DNA of 28,404 nt from Lentisphaeria bacterium (GTDB lineage Bacteria > Verrucomicrobiota > Lentisphaeria > Oligosphaerales > Oligosphaeraceae). The stretch spans positions 1-28,404 of the forward strand of contig JAEDNB010000002.1 of assembly GCA_016302725.1 (NCBI GenBank), written 5' to 3'. The position numbers were made by a program, and so were the translations under genes. The notes under the pieces are model-generated. The model was not told the origin of the DNA. It ran no database searches and worked only from the letters and a program-made list of their open reading frames with translations. The number at the start of each line of letters is the position of its first letter. Within the stretch, counting starts at the first letter, position 1. Positions 23,040 through 28,404 of this stretch are shown in pieces.

Positions 23040-24559
23040 GCGAGAACGACGCCACTCCCTCCCCCCCTCTCTTCCGGTCCCAGGACGTGCCCCGCTCCCC
23101 AGGGGTCTATGTCTTCCGAAACCGCGCCGGAGAGGTAATCTATGTGGGAAAGGCGCGGAACCTGCGGAACCGGATGCGCTCCTATTTCATGCCCTCCACC
23201 TACATGAAGGAGGAGCCGAGGCGGCGCGCCCTAATCCACTCCATCGCCTCCTACCAGACCTTCCCCGTGGCCACCGAGGCGGACGCCCTCCTCCTGGAAG
23301 CCCAGTTCATCAAGCAATATTCCCCCCGCTACAATGTGGACCTGCGGGACGACAAGCGCTATCTGCTGGTGGCCCTGGACCCCTCCGAAACCTATCCCCA
23401 TTTCACCTTCGAACGGGTGCGGAAGAACGGGAACTGCCTCTATTTCGGCCCCTTCCCCCATGCCGCCTCCCTGCGGGAAACCATCCGCTTCCTGGAAAGA
23501 AGCCTGGGACTGCGCTCCTGCGACTGCCCCGCCCCCACCCCGGAAAACCACCGCCACTGCCTCCAGGACGTCATCCGGCAATGCTCCGCCCCCTGCCTGG
23601 GGGCCATCTCCCCCCAGGACTATGCCCTCCGGGTGGAAAAGGCCCTCGCCATCCTCCGGGGCGAGGAACCCGCCAAGGCACTCCTCCGGGAGATGGAGGA
23701 AAAGATGAAGCGGGCCGCCCAGGAACGGGCCTACGAGGAAGCCGCCCGCTGGCGGGACATGATGGGCCACCTGCGCTCCGTCCTGGAACCCACCCGGCGC
23801 TTCCTGAACCAGACCATCGCCAGGCGCACCGACCCCCAGGAAAACCCCGCCGGCATGGAAGCCCTCCAGGCCGCCCTCGCCCTCCCGGCACTCCCCAGGC
23901 ACATGGAGTGCTTCGACATGTCCAACATCTCCGGCACCCTGGCCGTGGGCTCCATGGTCCTCTTCCGGGACGGACATCCCTCCACCAGCGAATACCGCCG
24001 CTACCGAATCCGCACCCCGGAGGCCACGGACGACACCGCATTCATGGAAGAGGTGCTCACCCGGCGCTATGGCAGGCTCCTGCGGGAAAACCTCCCCCTC
24101 CCAGACCTGGTGGTCCTGGACGGCGGGCTCCCCCAGGTGAACACCGGACTGCGGGTCTGGCAGGCCCTGGGACTCCATGTCCCCTTCATCGGACTGGCCA
24201 AGCAATTCGAACTGGTCATCCTCCCCCATCAGCGCGACCCCCTCTGCCTCCCCAGGGAAAACCCCGGACTCCGACTCCTCCAGGCCATCCGGGACGAGGC
24301 GCACCGATGGGCCAATGGATACAACCGGCAACTCCGTGTCGCCCGCATCAAGGAATCCGTCCTGGAGGAAATCCCCGGGGTGGGTCCCAAGCGCAGGATG
24401 GAACTCCTCCAGAGATGCGGCTCCGTCAAGCGAATCCTCAAAATGTCCCCCGGCCAGTTGGCGAAGGCCGTGCCCGGCCTGGGAGACAAACTGGCCCGCC
24501 TCGTCCTGGAGACCCTGCAGAAGCACGCCGCACCCCCCAGCCCAGGCAGTTCCCGCTAA
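23036..24559 (+). CDS. uvrC: UvrC excinuclease subunit, short form
   Basis: A 507-residue UvrC, the nuclease that makes both cuts in UvrABC nucleotide excision repair. The GIY-YIG domain is PGVYVFRNRAGEVIYVGKARNLRNRMRSYF in essence (about 23-52); the UVR motif, which contacts UvrB, is about AYEEAARWRDMM (233-244); the RNase H-like domain keeps D294 (CFDMSNISG), D333, D362 (VVLDGG) and H423 (RDEAHR), equal to D399, D438, D466 and H538 of E. coli. A helix-hairpin-helix pair ends the protein (EIPGVGPKRRMEL, AVPGLGDKLARL). About 105 residues between UVR and the RNase H domain are missing relative to E. coli. Start is the GTG of the GTGA overlap with the ABC gene. Confidence 0.95.
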   Translation: MSENDATPSPPLFRSQDVPRSPGVYVFRNRAGEVIYVGKARNLRNRMRSYFMPSTYMKEEPRRRALIHSIASYQTFPVATEADALLLEAQFIKQYSPRYNVDLRDDKRYLLVALDPSETYPHFTFERVRKNGNCLYFGPFPHAASLRETIRFLERSLGLRSCDCPAPTPENHRHCLQDVIRQCSAPCLGAISPQDYALRVEKALAILRGEEPAKALLREMEEKMKRAAQERAYEEAARWRDMMGHLRSVLEPTRRFLNQTIARRTDPQENPAGMEALQAALALPALPRHMECFDMSNISGTLAVGSMVLFRDGHPSTSEYRRYRIRTPEATDDTAFMEEVLTRRYGRLLRENLPLPDLVVLDGGLPQVNTGLRVWQALGLHVPFIGLAKQFELVILPHQRDPLCLPRENPGLRLLQAIRDEAHRWANGYNRQLRVARIKESVLEEIPGVGPKRRMELLQRCGSVKRILKMSPGQLAKAVPGLGDKLARLVLETLQKHAAPPSPGSSR

Positions 24560-24576
24560 TCCCCTCCCCAAACCCC

Positions 24577-26166
24577 ATGGACACCCCCACCCCGCAAACC
24601 ATCCTCCTCTACGACTGCACCCTCCGGGACGGCGCACAGGGCCCCGGCATCAACTTCTCCCTCCAGGACAAACTGCGCCTGGCCAGGGCCCTGGACGACT
24701 TCGGAATGGACTACATCGAGGCCGGATGGCCTGGTTCCAACCCCAAGGACACCGCCCTCTACCAGGAACTGGCCAAGGCTCCCCTGAAGCATGCCAGGCT
24801 GGTGGCCTTCGGCTCCACCCACAAGGTTGGGCTTGCCCCGGAAAAGGATCCCGCCATGGAGGCCCTGGCCACCTGCGGGGCCGCCGTCGCCGCCCTGGTG
24901 GGCAAGGCCTCCTCCCGGCAGGCCAGGGAGGTCCTGGGAATCTCCCCCGAGGAAAACCTCCTCCTCATCCAGGAATCCGTGGAGTGCCTGACCCGGAGGG
25001 GGATGGAGGTCTTCCTGGATGCCGAGCATTTCTTCGACGGATACCGGGACAACCCGGAATATGCCCTCCAGGCCCTCCGTTGCGCCTGGCAGGCCGGCGC
25101 CACCTGCCTGACCCTCTGCGACACCAACGGCGGCACCCTTCCCTTCGACCTGGCCCAGGCCGTCCGGGAGGTGCGGGCGAGCCTGCCCCCGGAGGCCCGC
25201 CTGGCCATCCATTGCCACAACGATGCGGACTGCGCCGTGGCGGGTTCCCTGGCGGCCATCCGCTCCGGCTGCCAGATGGTCCAGGGCGCCATCAATGGCT
25301 TCGGGGAACGCTGCGGCAACGCCAACCTCTGTTCCATCCTCCCCGCCATCGCCCTGAAAATGCCCGGCTATCGCGTGAACGACGCCCTGCGCCTCCAGGA
25401 ACTGACCCCCCTCTCCCGCCTCTTCTACGAGGTCACCCTGGTGCGGGAGCGCCCCCAGCAGCCCTACGTGGGCACTGGCGCCTTCGCCCACAAGGCGGGG
25501 CTCCACGTGGCCGCCGTGGCCAAGGCCCCCTCCCACTTCGAGCAAATCTCCCCGGAAACCGTGGGAAACCGCAGGAACATCCTTCTCTCCGAACTCTCCG
25601 GCTCACGCAATGTCCTCCTGAAGGCCCGGCAACTGGGAATCCCCCTGGAGGCCAACAGCTCCAAGGCCGTCCTCGCCACACTCAAGGAAAAGGAGGCCCA
25701 GGGATACGCCTTCGAAGCGGCGGACGCCTCTTTCCAACTCCTCCTGCAACGCCTCCTCTCCCCTAAAAAGCCCCCCTTCGAACTGGATGGCTTCCGCGTC
25801 ATCATCGAAAAACGCGGCCCCACCGAAAAGTGCCTCTCCGCCGCCACCCTGAAGGTGCGCGTCAACGGACAGGAATCCGAAATCACCGCCGCCGAAGGGG
25901 AGGGCCCCGTGGACGCCCTGGACAAGTGCCTCCGGAAAACCCTGGCCACCTTCTTCCCCCAGGTCAGCAAAATGAGGCTCCGGGATTTCAAGGTCCGAAT
26001 CATCGACGGCTCCGTGGGAACCGCCGCACATACCAGGGTCCTCATCGACTCCACCGATGGACAACGGGAGTGGAGCACCGTCGGACTCTCCGAAAATATC
26101 ATCGAGGCCGCCTGGCAGGCCCTCCAGGACTCCGTGGAATTCTTCCTCAAGGAAGAACCCCGGTAG
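24577..26166 (+). CDS. cimA: (R)-citramalate synthase CimA
   Basis: A 529-residue enzyme of the isopropylmalate/homocitrate synthase family that condenses pyruvate and acetyl-CoA to citramalate, the entry to threonine-independent isoleucine synthesis. The TIM barrel opens with YDCTLRDGAQGPGINFS (12-28), with Arg17 and Asp18 catalytic and metal-binding; IHCHND (211-216) gives the metal His pair; NGFGERCGNAN (240-250) is the family signature. The C-terminal allosteric LeuA-dimer domain, from about 395, suits feedback control by isoleucine. The GAQGPGINFS run and length favour CimA over LeuA. It lies 17 bp after uvrC, with no Shine-Dalgarno (ATG follows AAACCCC), and ends at the strong terminator. 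No other isoleucine genes are here. Confidence 0.93.
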   Translation: MDTPTPQTILLYDCTLRDGAQGPGINFSLQDKLRLARALDDFGMDYIEAGWPGSNPKDTALYQELAKAPLKHARLVAFGSTHKVGLAPEKDPAMEALATCGAAVAALVGKASSRQAREVLGISPEENLLLIQESVECLTRRGMEVFLDAEHFFDGYRDNPEYALQALRCAWQAGATCLTLCDTNGGTLPFDLAQAVREVRASLPPEARLAIHCHNDADCAVAGSLAAIRSGCQMVQGAINGFGERCGNANLCSILPAIALKMPGYRVNDALRLQELTPLSRLFYEVTLVRERPQQPYVGTGAFAHKAGLHVAAVAKAPSHFEQISPETVGNRRNILLSELSGSRNVLLKARQLGIPLEANSSKAVLATLKEKEAQGYAFEAADASFQLLLQRLLSPKKPPFELDGFRVIIEKRGPTEKCLSAATLKVRVNGQESEITAAEGEGPVDALDKCLRKTLATFFPQVSKMRLRDFKVRIIDGSVGTAAHTRVLIDSTDGQREWSTVGLSENIIEAAWQALQDSVEFFLKEEPR

Positions 26167-26289
26167 ACACCTACACGCGGCGGACGGAACGGGGAGGGAT
26201 ACCCCCCCGAAAAAAGACGGCAGGGCGGATTCCCCGGGAACCCAGCCCCCGGCCCATTGTCTATGGAAACCTGCCGCCCCATCCCATGG

Positions 26290-26328
26290 AAGACGGGACG
26301 CCCCCTGGGCGGCAACCCGTCTTTTTTT
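26290..26328 (+). terminator. intrinsic terminator of the rne-cimA run
   Basis: AAGACGGG (26290-26297) and CCCGTCTT (26316-26323) form a perfect 8-bp stem with an 18-base loop, followed by an uninterrupted T run (26322-26328). It is the only textbook terminator in the window, 123 bp past the cimA stop. Confidence 0.88.
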
Positions 26329-26361
26329 GATTTATAACTAGTTCATAATAAATCAGTTATA
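26328..26361 (+). promoter_or_regulatory. AT-rich dyad before moxR, possible promoter-operator
   Basis: TGATTTAT (26328-26335) and ATAAATCA (26348-26355) are a perfect inverted repeat with a 12-base centre that holds the palindrome AACTAGTT (26336-26343). A second pair, TATAACT (26333-26339) and AGTTATA (26355-26361), overlaps it. CATAAT at 26344-26349 matches five of six -10 bases, but no good -35 lies at the right distance. It ends six bases before the moxR ATG. It is the only AT-rich island of its size here. Confidence 0.5.
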
Positions 26362-26366
26362 CAAAG

Positions 26367-27356
<990 letters not shown>

Positions 27357-27377
27357 TCCTGACGCCCTCCTTTTCCC

Positions 27378-28256
27378 ATGGACTGGAAAGCCATCACCCG
27401 TAAAATCCGGCTTCTGGAGCTGCAGACCCGGAAGGAGAGCTGCGGACTCCTGGCCGGGGAATTCCGCTCTGCCTTCCGAGGGGCGGGCATGGAATTCGAG
27501 GAGGTGCGGGAATATCTCCCCGGGGACGATGTGCGCGCCATCGACTGGAACGTCACCGCCCGCCAGGGAAAACCCTACCTCAAGCGCTTCCGTGAGGAAC
27601 GGGAACTCACCATCTTCTTCCTGGTGGACTGCTCCGCCTCCTCCCGCTTCGGCGGCGGCCCGGAATCCCTGGGGGATCTGGCCTCCCAGCTCTGCGCCTC
27701 CCTGGCCTTCTCCGCAGTGAAGAGCAACGACAAGACGGGGCTGATGCTCTTCTCCGACCGGATCGAGAAATATCTCCCTCCCGGCAAGGGAGTCTCCCAT
27801 GCCATGCGACTCCTGCGGGAAGTGGTGGGCCATATCCCCGCCGGAGAGGGCACCGACCTCCCCGCCGCCCTGGAGACCCTGGGACGCACCCTGAAACGCC
27901 GTTCCGTCCTCTTCCTCCTCTCCGACTTTCAGGCCCCGGGGGATTTCCGCCCCGCCCTGCAGCGTCTGGCCCGGCGGCACGATGTCATCGCCCTGCTCCT
28001 CCGGGATCCTTCCCTGGAGGAACTGCCCCGTGGGGGCCTGATGACCTTCCACGATCCCGAGACCCACCAGGACTTTCTGCTGGACACCGCCTGTCCCCGC
28101 ACCCGGGCGGCCTACCGCCAGAGAATCCAGCGGGAGCAGGCGGAGCGGGAACGGCAGCTTTCCGCCCTGGGGGTGGACACCCTCCCCCTTTCCCTGGGGG
28201 AAGACGTCCTCCGGAAGCTATCCGTTTTCCTGCAACGGCGTGCCCGCCGCCTCTGA
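27378..28256 (+). CDS. DUF58 protein with VWA-like domain
   Basis: A 292-residue soluble protein of the DUF58 family. The hallmark block EVREYLPGDDVRAIDWNVTAR (about 42-62) links to the VWA-like domain, whose metal-adhesion motif is VDCSASS (about 84-90, DxSxS). FSDRIEKYLPPGKG (about 124-137) and LFLLSDFQAP (about 178-187) are typical of the fold. No membrane segment is present. It follows moxR by 21 bp and precedes a secreted protein by 16 bp, so all three are probably co-transcribed. DUF58 proteins are thought to be targets of the MoxR ATPase; the molecular job is not established. ATG 27378 lacks a Shine-Dalgarno and follows CCTTTTCCC. Confidence 0.93.
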   Translation: MDWKAITRKIRLLELQTRKESCGLLAGEFRSAFRGAGMEFEEVREYLPGDDVRAIDWNVTARQGKPYLKRFREERELTIFFLVDCSASSRFGGGPESLGDLASQLCASLAFSAVKSNDKTGLMLFSDRIEKYLPPGKGVSHAMRLLREVVGHIPAGEGTDLPAALETLGRTLKRRSVLFLLSDFQAPGDFRPALQRLARRHDVIALLLRDPSLEELPRGGLMTFHDPETHQDFLLDTACPRTRAAYRQRIQREQAERERQLSALGVDTLPLSLGEDVLRKLSVFLQRRARRL

Positions 28257-28272
28257 TCCCTTTCCCTCCCCC

Positions 28273-28404
28273 ATGCCTCCCCTTCTTCGGAACAACCTGG
28301 CTTTTCTCTGGGGCCTCCTACTGCCCGTGGCCCTTCCGGCAAAGGGGCTGCTCCCCCTGGACACCGCCCCCCTGACCCCGGAGGCCCGCCTGATGCCGCC
28401 CTCC
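28273..28404 (+). CDS. secreted protein, third gene of the moxR-DUF58 run, 3' end outside window
   Basis: Only 44 codons are present. MPPLLRNNLAFLWGLLLPVA is a probable signal peptide or membrane anchor, followed by a Pro/Leu-rich stretch. It starts 16 bp after DUF58, with no Shine-Dalgarno and a C-rich leader. In other moxR-DUF58 operons the third gene often encodes a BatD-like or other envelope protein, but too little is visible to name it. Confidence 0.7.
   Translation, partial: MPPLLRNNLAFLWGLLLPVALPAKGLLPLDTAPLTPEARLMPPS

Overview
The window is high-GC bacterial chromosome (my estimate is the low-to-mid 60s % GC) that is densely coded with ordinary cellular genes. I see no tRNA, rRNA, IS element, phage gene or CRISPR array. 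The mix suggests an anaerobe of the PVC superphylum, perhaps Lentisphaerota- or Kiritimatiellota-like: an LpoB-type lipoprotein, DUF1015, the GGGtGRT protein paired with a NifU-like scaffold, citramalate synthase, a MoxR-DUF58 operon, and topoisomerase I with extra C-terminal repeats. That placement is inference, since no marker here settles it.

Every gene left of about 15.47 kb is on the minus strand and every gene right of 15.87 kb is on the plus strand. Reading the left half from the divergence point outward, the order is dprA, topA, a NifU-like Fe-S scaffold with a GGGtGRT protein, thiI-rlmN (ATGA overlap), a secreted cyclophilin, a 713-residue exported protein of unknown function, a DUF1015 protein, a divergent diaminopimelate decarboxylase, an LpoB-like lipoprotein, and a secreted protein cut by the left edge. 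On the right are a purine-type permease with a phosphoribosyltransferase, a frameshifted sigma-factor remnant running into a cluster of tight hairpins, and fmt. Next comes a compact run of rne, an ABC ATPase, uvrC and cimA that ends at the one textbook U-tract terminator. The last block is moxR, DUF58 and a cut-off third gene, behind an AT-rich palindromic leader.

The themes are RNA processing and modification (RNase E/G, RlmN, ThiI, Fmt), DNA handling (TopA, DprA, UvrC), amino-acid synthesis (LysA, CimA), Fe-S assembly and envelope functions. The most unusual features are: (1) an RNase E whose S1 domain is split by about 280 residues carrying an arginine-rich patch and an amphipathic hydrophobic segment; (2) the sigma-factor remnant followed by seven perfect small hairpins in about 250 bp; (3) start codons that mostly follow C-rich pyrimidine tracts instead of Shine-Dalgarno sequences; (4) a three-repeat helical module in topoisomerase I; and (5) the AT-rich dyad before moxR.
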